Source: an uncultured Oscillospiraceae bacterium
GTDB taxonomy: Bacteria > Bacillota > Clostridia > Oscillospirales > Oscillospiraceae
Reading direction: 5' to 3'
NCBI GenBank assembly: GCA_947599925.1
Contig: CANQFT010000021.1
Coordinates: 1-32,042, forward strand
DNA length: 32,042 nucleotides
Shown: positions 15,054 through 22,574 of the stretch, one piece after another
Numbering within the stretch: the stretch's first letter is position 1
Layout: each line of letters begins with the position of its first letter
Program-made: the position numbers and the translations under genes
Notes under the pieces: generated by a model
Database searches by the model: none
What the model was told of the DNA's origin: nothing
What the model saw: only the letters and a program-made list of their open reading frames with translations

Positions 15054-15169
15054 TGAAAAACCTCTCGGCCCGCAAACGCGCGTCCCGGCCGTCCTCGCGG
15101 CGGCTGGGGCGCGTTGCGGCGCGCCGCAAAAAACTGTCAAAGAAGCGGCCTGGCCGTCTCTTTGGCAGT
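15054..15169 (-). repeat. Dispersed palindromic intergenic repeat, copy C (inverted)
   Basis: Read on the minus strand, this copy has the hairpin CAAAGAGACGGCC/GGCCGCTTCTTTG, then a TTTTTT run (15128-15133 as A on plus) and GCGGCGCGCCGC. A diverged second palindrome around GGCCGGGA and GCGTTTGCGGGCCGAGAGGTTTTT completes it. The order matches copies A and B, but the orientation is opposite. Its terminator half faces leftward against two rightward genes, so it is not a functional terminator for rlmA. Confidence 0.6.
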
Positions 15170-15199
15170 CTCAAGATACGCGCGAAGGAGTTGTTGCCA

Positions 15200-16039
15200 A
15201 TGAAAATGATCACGAACAGGCACATCGACAGCTTCCGGGCCTATCTGCGGGCCGAGGAGCGGGCGGCGGCCACGGTGGAGAAATACACCCGGGACGTGGC
15301 CGCGTTCCGCGGCTGGCTGGGCGGGAGAGAGATCGACAAAAGCGCCGTGCTCGCGTACAAGGCCCACTTGATCGAGGCCTACGCGCCGGCGAGCGTCAAT
15401 TCGATCCTCTCGTCGCTGAACAGCTTTTTTCGTTTTGCGGGCCGGTACGACTGCCAGGTGAAAACGCTGAAGATCCAACGGCAGATCTTCGCCAAAAGCG
15501 AAAGGGAACTGACCAAGGCGGAGTACGAGCGGCTGCTCACCGCCGCCCAGGAGAGGGGCAACCGGCGCCTGTATTACCTCATGCAGACCCTGTGCAGCAC
15601 GGGGATCCGGATCTCGGAGCTGCGCTTCATCGACGCCGCCGCGATCCGCAGCGGGCGGGCCGTCATCCGGTGCAAGGGCAAGATGCGGGTGGCGATCCTG
15701 ACCGCGCCGCTGTGCAAACTGCTCAAGGGGTACGCGGCGGAGCAGGGGATCACCCAGGGCAGCGTGTTCCAGACCAAAACCGGCAAGCCCCTGGACCGCA
15801 GCAATATATGGCGGATGCTGAAAGAGCTGTGCCAGAGCGCGGGCGTACCCAGGGAAAAGGTGTTCCCCCACAACTTCCGCCACCTGTTCGCCAGGACGTT
15901 CTACTCTCTGCAAAAGGACGTGGTGCGCCTGGCGGACATCCTCGGCCACTCCAGCGTCAACACCACCAGGATCTACACCATGGAGAGCGGAGCGGAGCAC
16001 CGCAGACAGCTGCAAAAACTCGGCCTGTTGCGATGTTAA
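15200..16039 (+). CDS. Tyrosine site-specific recombinase, likely the invertase of the adjacent DNA switch
   Basis: The 279-residue XerC/D-type recombinase has an N-terminal SAM-like core-binding domain (about 1-85, IDSFRAYLRAEERAAATVEKYTRDV). The catalytic domain carries the complete set: R137 (STGIRISEL), K159 (CKGKMR), H224 and R227 (PHNFRHLF), H250 (LGHSS) and nucleophile Y259 (TRIYT). Length is normal for small chromosomal invertases, without the extra N-terminal arm of phage integrases. AAGGAG at 15185-15190 supports the ATG at 15200. No clear promoter is seen in the 184 bases upstream, which hold the rlmA terminator and repeat copy C. The stop is followed within 10 bases by the first of three palindromic sites, so gene and sites form one unit. 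Genuine Xer is less likely because no dif-like site is present. Confidence 0.93.
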   Translation: MKMITNRHIDSFRAYLRAEERAAATVEKYTRDVAAFRGWLGGREIDKSAVLAYKAHLIEAYAPASVNSILSSLNSFFRFAGRYDCQVKTLKIQRQIFAKSERELTKAEYERLLTAAQERGNRRLYYLMQTLCSTGIRISELRFIDAAAIRSGRAVIRCKGKMRVAILTAPLCKLLKGYAAEQGITQGSVFQTKTGKPLDRSNIWRMLKELCQSAGVPREKVFPHNFRHLFARTFYSLQKDVVRLADILGHSSVNTTRIYTMESGAEHRRQLQKLGLLRC

Positions 16040-16047
16040 AAAAAAAT

Positions 16048-16070
16048 ACAACATAATGGAAATTATGTTG
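16048..16070 (+). repeat. Recombination-site-like palindrome R1 (also a leftward terminator)
   Basis: Arms CAACATAAT (16049-16057) and ATTATGTTG (16062-16070) flank a GGAA core. It is a direct copy of R2, 41 bp away start to start. On the minus strand the hairpin is followed by TA and nine Ts (16038-16046), which makes it an intrinsic terminator for transcription heading left toward the recombinase gene. Confidence 0.8.
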
Positions 16071-16087
16071 CAAGGCCAAGAAAGCGG

Positions 16088-16113
16088 CACAACATAATGG
16101 AAATTATGTTGTG
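16088..16113 (+). repeat. Recombination-site-like palindrome R2 (left end of invertible segment)
   Basis: Perfect 11-bp arms (CACAACATAAT, 16088-16098; ATTATGTTGTG, 16103-16113) flank a GGAA core. The asymmetric core gives the site a direction, the same as R1 and opposite to R3. Arm length and a short core suit a tyrosine recombinase crossover site. Confidence 0.85.
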
Positions 16114-16154
16114 AACTTCGTGTAAAATGGTAAAATTTTACAACATAAGACCGC

Positions 16155-16192
16155 AAAAACACGGCCAAAGCAATTCGAATTTTGCGTTGGCC
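16155..16192 (-). terminator. Leftward intrinsic terminator inside the invertible segment
   Basis: On the minus strand, GGCCAA-C-GCAA pairs with TTGC-T-TTGGCC (outer arms 16163-16168 and 16187-16192) and is followed by GTGTTTTT (T-run 16155-16159). It would stop transcripts from the leftward promoter after about 80 nt and, after inversion, would stand between that promoter and the surface gene. Confidence 0.6.
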
Positions 16193-16239
16193 ACTCCCAA
16201 ATATGGCTTTTTTAACGATTTATGGTCATAAAGCCGAAA

Positions 16240-16269
16240 ATTACATGGGCCGAACAGAAAATTTGTCAA
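16240..16269 (-). promoter_or_regulatory. Leftward promoter (P2) inside the invertible segment
   Basis: On the minus strand, TTGACA (16264-16269) and TGTAAT (16240-16245) are spaced by 18 bases. It is back-to-back with the rightward promoter, 20 bases away, and points into the terminator at 16155-16192. Confidence 0.6.
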
Positions 16270-16289
16270 AAACGACCAGAGAAAGTCCG

Positions 16290-16319
16290 TTGACAAGCCG
16301 CCCGGCTCCGTGCTATCCT
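16290..16319 (+). promoter_or_regulatory. Rightward promoter (P1) driving the giant surface gene
   Basis: A perfect TTGACA (16290-16295) and TATCCT (16314-16319) are spaced by 18 bases, giving a start near 16326 and a leader of about 145 nt that runs through R3. No other promoter lies between R3 and the gene. Confidence 0.75.
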
Positions 16320-16334
16320 ACACATACATAGGAT
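16315..16334. promoter_or_regulatory. Inverted repeat overlapping the P1 -10 region
   Basis: ATCCTA (16315-16320) and TAGGAT (16329-16334) are complementary arms around 8 bases. They span the -10 and transcription start of P1, where a repressor would act. Only 6 bp per arm, so tentative. Confidence 0.35.
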
Positions 16335-16354
16335 GTAATTTTATTGTCCGCTGT

Positions 16355-16380
16355 AACAACGTAATTTCCATTATGTTGTT
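16355..16380 (-). repeat. Recombination-site-like palindrome R3 (right end, inverted)
   Basis: Arms AACAACGTAAT (16355-16365) and ATTATGTTGTT (16370-16380) flank a TTCC core, the reverse complement of the R1/R2 core. Over 24 bases it matches inverted R2 with one mismatch (16361). It lies between the promoter and the start of the giant surface gene. Confidence 0.85.
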
Positions 16381-16471
16381 GCGTCAAAAGAAAGGAAGCG
16401 AGGCCGAGGATGGAACCGTAGGACAAAAATTTGCGTCTAACCGTACAAATCAAAGTAAGGGAGAGTTTTCT

Positions 16472-19400
16472 ATGACAAAAACACGCACGAAACGTATGCT
16501 CAGCCTCTTGGTGGCGGCAGTCATGGTCATGACGCTGCTGCCCACAGCGGCGTTCGCGGCCAACGGGCCGGAGCAAGCAGGTACCGGCTATGCGGCTGAC
16601 GAGATTTTCGCCCAAGAGCAGGGCGAAAAAGTCGCATTATTGGTTGAAGATGATGCTGATGATAACCCCTATGGGATAGCGACGATCTCAGCAGCAGACC
16701 AAGCAGGCACCGGTAACGCGTCCGGTGATATGACTGCTCAAGAGTTTTTGGCCACGAAGAAGGATGGTAAGATCACATTAACTGGTAATGTTACCCTTAC
16801 ACCTTCTTCGTCAGCAGTGGCAGGGCTTGGTCTTGGCAACACAACGATCGATCTTGCCACCTACCAGTTGGATATTAAAAACTGGCTGCTTGTTCCGAAC
16901 GGCAGTGCAGTAGTAATCGAGGGGCAGGAGAGCGGAAAAATTGTCAGCACTGCCACAACAGGCGTCGACAAATACCCGCTTTTCCAGCTTCAGATGGCCG
17001 GCTCGCTGACGGTAAACGGCGGCACCATTGACGGCGAGAAGCGCCGCGCAATTTGGGCGTTTGGCGACGCTGAAAACAGTGTGACGATCAACGGCGGCAC
17101 CGTTACCGGAGAGATGGGTATTTTGACTGCCGAATGCTGCACGGTAACGATCACCGGCGGCACCGTTAAAGGAACCACCGGCTCCGGCATGCAGAACGGC
17201 GGCGAAGCCACGATCAGCGGCGGCACGGTGACAAGCGAACAGGGTTCCGGCGTAGTGGTTATGGGTCACCTTGTTGTTAAAGACAACGCTGTTATCAACG
17301 CAGGCTCGAAGGGAACGGCTATTCAGGTCAACGCGACCTCGATAGACGGTCAGGCTGCGGGTGTTCGCGAGGCGTCTGCTGACATCAGCGGCGGCACCAT
17401 CACCGGCACCGGTAGCGGCGGAGCGGTAGTCGTAAATAATAAATCCAAGGTAACGATCACCGGCGGTACTTTCACGTCTACGGGAGACGAGGCCAGAGGA
17501 TGCGCCTTTTATATTATGAACAATTCCACCGTAGATATAAAGAACGCCTCGATCACCGGCAAGAATTCCGGCATTTTTATTGCGGGTGATTCCACGGTTA
17601 CTGTCGGCGAAGGCGCTGAAATTAAAGGCGGGTCAGGCTTTGGTATCAGCACGAACGGCACCGGCGACAAGGAAAGCTTGAACTACGGCGCAAATGCCGT
17701 TATTAACATTAACGGCGGCACCATCACCGGCAGCGATACGGCGTGCGGCATTTATCTTCCCGCCGGTACTGCAAATGTCACCGCCGGTACTGTGAAGGGC
17801 GGCGCCGGCATCGTGGTTCGCGGCGGCGACCTGGACGTGCAGGGCGGCACCATTGCGGCCACCGGCACGGGGAAAATAACGGTCGGCGACGCCACAAAGA
17901 ATGGCGACCGCTACGAGGTTCCCGCAGCGGGCATCACCGTGGACAACGCGAACTACCCCGCGCAGGAGAAGGGCCAGCCGCACGCCACTGTTGGTGGTGA
18001 GGCGAAGGTGACTGCGCCTAGCGGTGGCCAGACCCTGGCCGCGTGCAAGAATGGGGAAGAGGTAACTGCTAGCGAAGCGGGCAAGGTCCCCGCTGCCGAC
18101 AACCCGTTCAGCGTCTCCGGCGGTACGTTCACCACCGGTGCCAATAATACTGCGGACAATGAAAGCGTCGATCAGTTCCTGGCCGACGGTTATGAATATG
18201 ACGGAGACAACGGGATCCAGTACACCGGCGATCCCGCAGTCACGCTGGATGGCGTGAACTATGAATCGCTGGAGAAAGCGATCGCGGCCGCCGGCAACAA
18301 CAGCGTGATCAAGCTGCTGAAGGATATTGAAATCTCAGCGCTCCTCAGAATTCAAAAGGGTCCGATGACGATCGACCTGAACGATCACAGCATTACCCGC
18401 AAAGGCGGCAGCAACGGCTCGACTGTCTTCTATGTGACAGATAACGGCAACCTTACCATCGAAGGACCCGGCACGGTCACCAATGAGGGAGTACAAAGCG
18501 TAGGGGCCCTGACTTCAGTGGAGGGTGCCAATGCGGAATTGACGATCAATGGCGGCACGTTTGTGCAGACAGCTGAGGCGAAAGATGGTGCCGGTGCTAG
18601 CGTTATAATTGTTGCAGGGAACGCCAAGGCGACGATGAATGGCGGCACGATCACCGGAACGACTGATAGCGGCGTAGAGGTCAGCGGAACCTTTGTTATG
18701 ACCAACGGTACTATTACCTCTGGGCTCGCCGCAGTTGTCAGCATGGGTGAAGATACCACCAACAAGATCACCATTTCTGGAGGCAACCTTACAGGAACGG
18801 AAGTTGGAGTACTCGCTCAAGAAACTGCCACGGTAGAGATCACGGGCGACGCGAAAGTTAGCGGTAAATTTGGAGCCAGTGTGAAAGATGGCTCTACGCT
18901 GACCGTTTCGGGCGACGCCGAGATCACAGGAACAGGTACAGACGAAGAATCGGGAATTGAAGTTTCGGGCAACGGCACCACCGCGGAGATCAAGGAGAAC
19001 GCGCAGGTCAGCGGACCCTATGGTATCTATGCAAATAAGCAGGGCGCTCTGACCGTTTCTGGCGGCACGGTGACCGGCACTCTGGCCGGCATCAGCACCA
19101 ACGGTGACGATAAGGACACGCCCGCGGACATCACCGTCAAGGGCGGCACTGTCAGCGGCGGTATCGCCGGCGTGTATCTGCCCTCCGGCAAGATGACCGT
19201 GCAGGACGGCGCTGACATCTCCGGCCAGGCTGGTATCGTGCAGTTCGGCGGCGAGCTCACCGTTGAGGGCGGTACGATCACCGCCGACGGCACGGCGGAC
19301 GTAAAGATCGGCGCCTCCGGCGTGGCTGTTCCCCCCGCGGCTGTCGCGACCAACAAGCAGGCGGCCTATGGCGACAGCGTCAAAGCAGATCTGAAGGGCG

Positions 19401-22400
19401 GCAACTTCACCGCCGCGGAGGGCCAGCCCGCCGTTACCTATACCGAGGGCGGCAAGTCGGCACAGCCCGCAGCCGGGACCTTTACGGTGGAAGGCGGTAC
19501 GTATAAGACGGGTACTGAAGCTGATGTCTCCGTCTACCAGTACGTGGGCGACGACCACGCCGTTGACCCGGAGAACGGCGCCGTCGGCGCCAAGACGGAA
19601 GTGTCTCTGGCCATCATCGACTTTGGCTACATCGACAAGTTGGCCGACGCGGGGCTCGCGGACGGCAAGTTCACCTCCGACAAGGGCATCCAGTACAACG
19701 CCACCGCCGCCCAGTGGACCGACGCCACCTTCTACTGGTGCTTCAACCGGGCGCTGGCGGAGGGTGAGAGTGTTGAGATCACCCTCACCGCGCCCAACGG
19801 CAAGACCTACACCGACACCTGCGTGGGCGACGGCGTCTCCGCGCGCTACGCGGCGTCCTTCCTGAGCGAGACGCAGTTCGGCGACGACGTGAAGGAGAAC
19901 GGCGTCGTCACCGGCGATTACACCATCAGCGGCAAGGTGGGCGGGGCCACCGAGGTCAAGCCCGCGGCTGACGTCGCCGCCGCCACGGTGGAGGATCTGC
20001 CCGAGACCATGAAGGATGAGGTCGTCGTCGCGGCGGCGCCGATCGTCGATAAGGCGGATGACCCGACGGGGACGCCGGCGGCTGAAGTCAGCGTGGAATA
20101 CATTGGCAAGACGGTGGCTGAGGGCGCCACGACCTACAACATCAAGGGCGTCGCGAAGAACCTCAAGAAGCACACGAACGAGGCCGGCAAGGAGGGCTAT
20201 TGGTTCGGCGTGGAGCTCCAGGCGCCCGACGGCGTCGCCACGGAGGCCCCCGCGCAGTTCAAGGTCACCGGCGACCTGACCTTCGATTCCAACTTTGACG
20301 ACCTCCAGACCCTGACCGGGCACAAGGGCGCCATCATCTACTTCGACGCAGGGAGTGCGGACGCCGATGGTGTGTATACGATCACCATCAAGTGGGACGC
20401 GACCCATACGTACACTTACAGCATCGACCTGACCGCCGTTGAGCGCTACGGCGCGGCGAAGTTCGTGGAGGGCGGCGTCGGCTTTATGGCCAAGGCCGAC
20501 AACAAGACCCTCAACGACCTCGCGCCCAAGGCGAAGGGCGACAACGCGACGTGGGGCGAGAATGGGATCACCGACTGCGTGGACAACACGTTCTATGCGG
20601 CCTTTACGCTGGATCCCCAGAATACCGAGGGCAAGTCCTACACGGTGAAGTTCGCCGACAAGGACGGCCATGCTTACAGCGCTACGGCCAGTTCTGCCAC
20701 CAAGGGCGGCATCGTGTACTTCACCCCCGCGTGGCAGGACGGCACGGGCACCCTTCCCACCGCCGATTACCAGGGCGAGTACACCGTGACCGTGACCAAG
20801 ACCGGGGATACCACCCCCGACGACACCGCGACGATCAAGGTCTACCAGGTCGTCTATCGGGCTGAAAACGGCAAATTCGCCGGCGACGTTGCCACCGTGA
20901 ACAGCGGCATCTACGCCGGGTCCTTGGCGGAGGCGGAGACGCTGACCGCCACCAAGCCCGAAGTCACGCCCGACGCCGGCTACACGGCGGCGGTATGGGG
21001 CGAGGCCGTCGTGAGCGAGACGGACTACACGATCACCTATACGGCCACCTGCGCCAAGGAGCCGCCCAAGCCCGACACGGCCCAGATCAAGGCCGTGGGC
21101 TTCATCACGGTGGATGAGGACGGCAATGACATTCTCAACAAGCTCGCGCCGCAGGTCAAGGGCGAGGGCGAGACCTGGGGCGAGAATGGAATCACCGACT
21201 GCGTGGCGAATACCCTGTACGCGGCGTTCAACGCGGCCAACGAGACGGGGGCGACCTACACAGTCAAGTTCACCAAGGGTGAGAAGAACTATGAGCAGAC
21301 CGTGGAGAACGTCACCAAGGGCGGGCTCGCGTACGTGAGCTTCGACGACCAGGCCAAGGAGGCCTTCGGCGCGGAGCCGCAGGGCGAGTACACGGTGGAA
21401 CTGTGGAAGGACGGCGCCCTGCTCCACACGGCCAGCGACAAGATCCAGGTCTATCAGGTGAAGTACACCGCCGGTACCGGCGTGACCGGTGAGGACGCGG
21501 TGGTATACACCGACGCCGAGGGGCTGGAGGCCGCGAAGGCGGCCCGTCCCGCGGGCTTTGACCTCGCCAGCGGCACGGACCGGTGGAACGACAACGAGGC
21601 GGAGACGGACGGCTACACCGTCACAGTGACCCTTTCCGGCCACAAGACGAGCAGCGGCAGCCCCAGCTCCAGTTCCAGCTCCAGCTCCACCACGAGCGTG
21701 AAGAGCGCCAGCGCTGTCAACGGCAGCTTCACCGTCAGTGATCGGAGCGCCAAGGCCGGCGAGACCGTAAAGATCACCCCCAAGGCCAACGAGGGCTATA
21801 CTGTAGACCAGGTCACCGTCACCGGCAAGGGCGGCGAGAACATCTCCGTCACCAAGAACGCCGACGGCACCTACTCCTTCGTGATGCCCGCCAAGGCCGC
21901 CCAGCCCGTCACCGTGGCGGTCACCTTCAAGGCGGACGAGGATGAGAAGGACTGCCCGTCGGAGAAGTTCACCGATGTGGAGCAGGACCAGTGGTACCAC
22001 GAGGGCGTGGACTACGTGGTGAAGAACGGCCTGATGGACGGCGTAGGCGGCGACCTGTTTGCCCCCAACGCCACCACGACCCGCGCCATGGTGGTGACCA
22101 TCCTGTACCGTCTGGAGGGCGAGCCCGCCGTGACCCGGAACGTCCCGTTTGCCGACGTGCCCGCCGGGCAGTGGTTCTCCAACGCCATCATCTGGGCCGC
22201 CGGGAACGGCATCGTGAACGGGTACAGCGAGACCCAGTTCGGCCTGAACGACCCCATCACCCGGGAGCAGATGGCCGCGATCCTGTACCGCTACGCGCAG
22301 TACAAGGGCTATGACGTGTCCAAGGTGGCCGACCTGAGCGGCTACACCGACGCTGGAAGTGTGAGCGACTGGGCCGTCACCGCCATGCGCTGGACCGTAG

Positions 22401-22513
22401 ACGCGGGTCTGATCCAGGGCGTCAGCGCCACCACCCTGTCGCCCGCCGACGACTCCACCCGCGCCCAGGTAGCGACGATCCTCATGCGCTACTGCGAGGG
22501 CGTGGCGAAGTAA
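16472..22513 (+). CDS. Giant phase-variable surface protein: tandem beta-helix modules, repeat domains, C-terminal SLH anchor
   Basis: The 2013-residue protein starts with a signal peptide (MTKTRTKRMLSLL..., cleavage near AFA-AN at about 30). Residues about 75-590 and 590-1020 are two beta-helix-like modules made of short rungs such as INGGTVTG, ITGGTVKG and ISGGTVTS. The second opens with YESLEKAIAAAGNNSVIKLL. Regions at about 1326-1520 and 1533-1720 are copies of one domain (NDLAPKAKGDNATWGENGIT and NKLAPQVKGEGETWGENGIT), with a more diverged relative at about 1045-1165. A Ser-rich linker (about 1726-1738) and an InlB-type repeat (about 1748-1825) follow. Three SLH repeats end the protein (1830-2013; FTDVEQDQWYHEG, FADVPAGQWFSNA, YTDAGSVSDWAVTA) and anchor it to cell-wall polymer. 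ATG 16472 has GGGAG 8 bases upstream and gives the signal peptide; upstream frame is not used. A large displayed adhesin or glycan-binding protein is likely; the ligand is unknown. The first half is less GC-rich than neighbouring genes. Confidence 0.92.
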   Translation: MTKTRTKRMLSLLVAAVMVMTLLPTAAFAANGPEQAGTGYAADEIFAQEQGEKVALLVEDDADDNPYGIATISAADQAGTGNASGDMTAQEFLATKKDGKITLTGNVTLTPSSSAVAGLGLGNTTIDLATYQLDIKNWLLVPNGSAVVIEGQESGKIVSTATTGVDKYPLFQLQMAGSLTVNGGTIDGEKRRAIWAFGDAENSVTINGGTVTGEMGILTAECCTVTITGGTVKGTTGSGMQNGGEATISGGTVTSEQGSGVVVMGHLVVKDNAVINAGSKGTAIQVNATSIDGQAAGVREASADISGGTITGTGSGGAVVVNNKSKVTITGGTFTSTGDEARGCAFYIMNNSTVDIKNASITGKNSGIFIAGDSTVTVGEGAEIKGGSGFGISTNGTGDKESLNYGANAVININGGTITGSDTACGIYLPAGTANVTAGTVKGGAGIVVRGGDLDVQGGTIAATGTGKITVGDATKNGDRYEVPAAGITVDNANYPAQEKGQPHATVGGEAKVTAPSGGQTLAACKNGEEVTASEAGKVPAADNPFSVSGGTFTTGANNTADNESVDQFLADGYEYDGDNGIQYTGDPAVTLDGVNYESLEKAIAAAGNNSVIKLLKDIEISALLRIQKGPMTIDLNDHSITRKGGSNGSTVFYVTDNGNLTIEGPGTVTNEGVQSVGALTSVEGANAELTINGGTFVQTAEAKDGAGASVIIVAGNAKATMNGGTITGTTDSGVEVSGTFVMTNGTITSGLAAVVSMGEDTTNKITISGGNLTGTEVGVLAQETATVEITGDAKVSGKFGASVKDGSTLTVSGDAEITGTGTDEESGIEVSGNGTTAEIKENAQVSGPYGIYANKQGALTVSGGTVTGTLAGISTNGDDKDTPADITVKGGTVSGGIAGVYLPSGKMTVQDGADISGQAGIVQFGGELTVEGGTITADGTADVKIGASGVAVPPAAVATNKQAAYGDSVKADLKGGNFTAAEGQPAVTYTEGGKSAQPAAGTFTVEGGTYKTGTEADVSVYQYVGDDHAVDPENGAVGAKTEVSLAIIDFGYIDKLADAGLADGKFTSDKGIQYNATAAQWTDATFYWCFNRALAEGESVEITLTAPNGKTYTDTCVGDGVSARYAASFLSETQFGDDVKENGVVTGDYTISGKVGGATEVKPAADVAAATVEDLPETMKDEVVVAAAPIVDKADDPTGTPAAEVSVEYIGKTVAEGATTYNIKGVAKNLKKHTNEAGKEGYWFGVELQAPDGVATEAPAQFKVTGDLTFDSNFDDLQTLTGHKGAIIYFDAGSADADGVYTITIKWDATHTYTYSIDLTAVERYGAAKFVEGGVGFMAKADNKTLNDLAPKAKGDNATWGENGITDCVDNTFYAAFTLDPQNTEGKSYTVKFADKDGHAYSATASSATKGGIVYFTPAWQDGTGTLPTADYQGEYTVTVTKTGDTTPDDTATIKVYQVVYRAENGKFAGDVATVNSGIYAGSLAEAETLTATKPEVTPDAGYTAAVWGEAVVSETDYTITYTATCAKEPPKPDTAQIKAVGFITVDEDGNDILNKLAPQVKGEGETWGENGITDCVANTLYAAFNAANETGATYTVKFTKGEKNYEQTVENVTKGGLAYVSFDDQAKEAFGAEPQGEYTVELWKDGALLHTASDKIQVYQVKYTAGTGVTGEDAVVYTDAEGLEAAKAARPAGFDLASGTDRWNDNEAETDGYTVTVTLSGHKTSSGSPSSSSSSSSTTSVKSASAVNGSFTVSDRSAKAGETVKITPKANEGYTVDQVTVTGKGGENISVTKNADGTYSFVMPAKAAQPVTVAVTFKADEDEKDCPSEKFTDVEQDQWYHEGVDYVVKNGLMDGVGGDLFAPNATTTRAMVVTILYRLEGEPAVTRNVPFADVPAGQWFSNAIIWAAGNGIVNGYSETQFGLNDPITREQMAAILYRYAQYKGYDVSKVADLSGYTDAGSVSDWAVTAMRWTVDAGLIQGVSATTLSPADDSTRAQVATILMRYCEGVAK

Positions 22514-22537
22514 ATCCGCACGCACAGCGAAACAACG

Positions 22538-22565
22538 AAACGGCGGGGCCTCGGCCCCGCCGTTT
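22538..22565 (+). terminator. Terminator of the giant surface gene
   Basis: A perfect 13-bp stem (AAACGGCGGGGCC at 22538-22550 with 22553-22565) lies 25 bases after the stop and is followed by CAGTTTG. A second terminator (22575-22603) follows at once. Confidence 0.8.
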
Positions 22566-22574
22566 CAGTTTGTC

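Larger units (their letters stand above)
16103..16365. other. Predicted invertible promoter segment (phase switch), ON as written
   Basis: The segment between the cores of R2 and R3 is about 263 bp and markedly AT-richer than its surroundings. It contains, left to right, an extra half site (ACAACATAA, 16140-16148), a leftward intrinsic terminator, a leftward promoter and a rightward promoter. The rightward promoter is the only one seen for the surface gene at 16472. Inverted, that promoter would point at R2/R1, and the leftward one would face the gene from behind its own terminator. Inversion itself is inferred from the inverted sites and adjacent recombinase; the sequence shows one orientation only. 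Confidence 0.75.

Noticed and set aside
15200-16039. Recombinase as the chromosomal XerC/XerD dimer-resolution enzyme
   Set aside because: It is immediately linked to inverted and direct palindromic sites flanking a promoter, and no dif-like site is recognised. Still, sequence alone does not exclude a Xer origin.
16048-16113. CRISPR-like pair of 23-bp palindromic direct repeats with an 18-bp spacer
   Set aside because: Only two direct units, the spacer is too short, there are no cas genes, and a third copy is inverted. A recombination-site interpretation fits better.
16310-16471. Upstream extension of the giant surface gene (54 extra codons)
   Set aside because: The extension starts within the promoter, reads through R3, and would put the signal peptide inside the protein.
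18515-22525. A 1336-codon open frame antisense to the giant surface gene
   Set aside because: It is the shadow of biased GC-rich codons in the real gene. It has no ribosome binding site and no recognisable domains, while the opposite strand encodes a signal peptide and SLH repeats.
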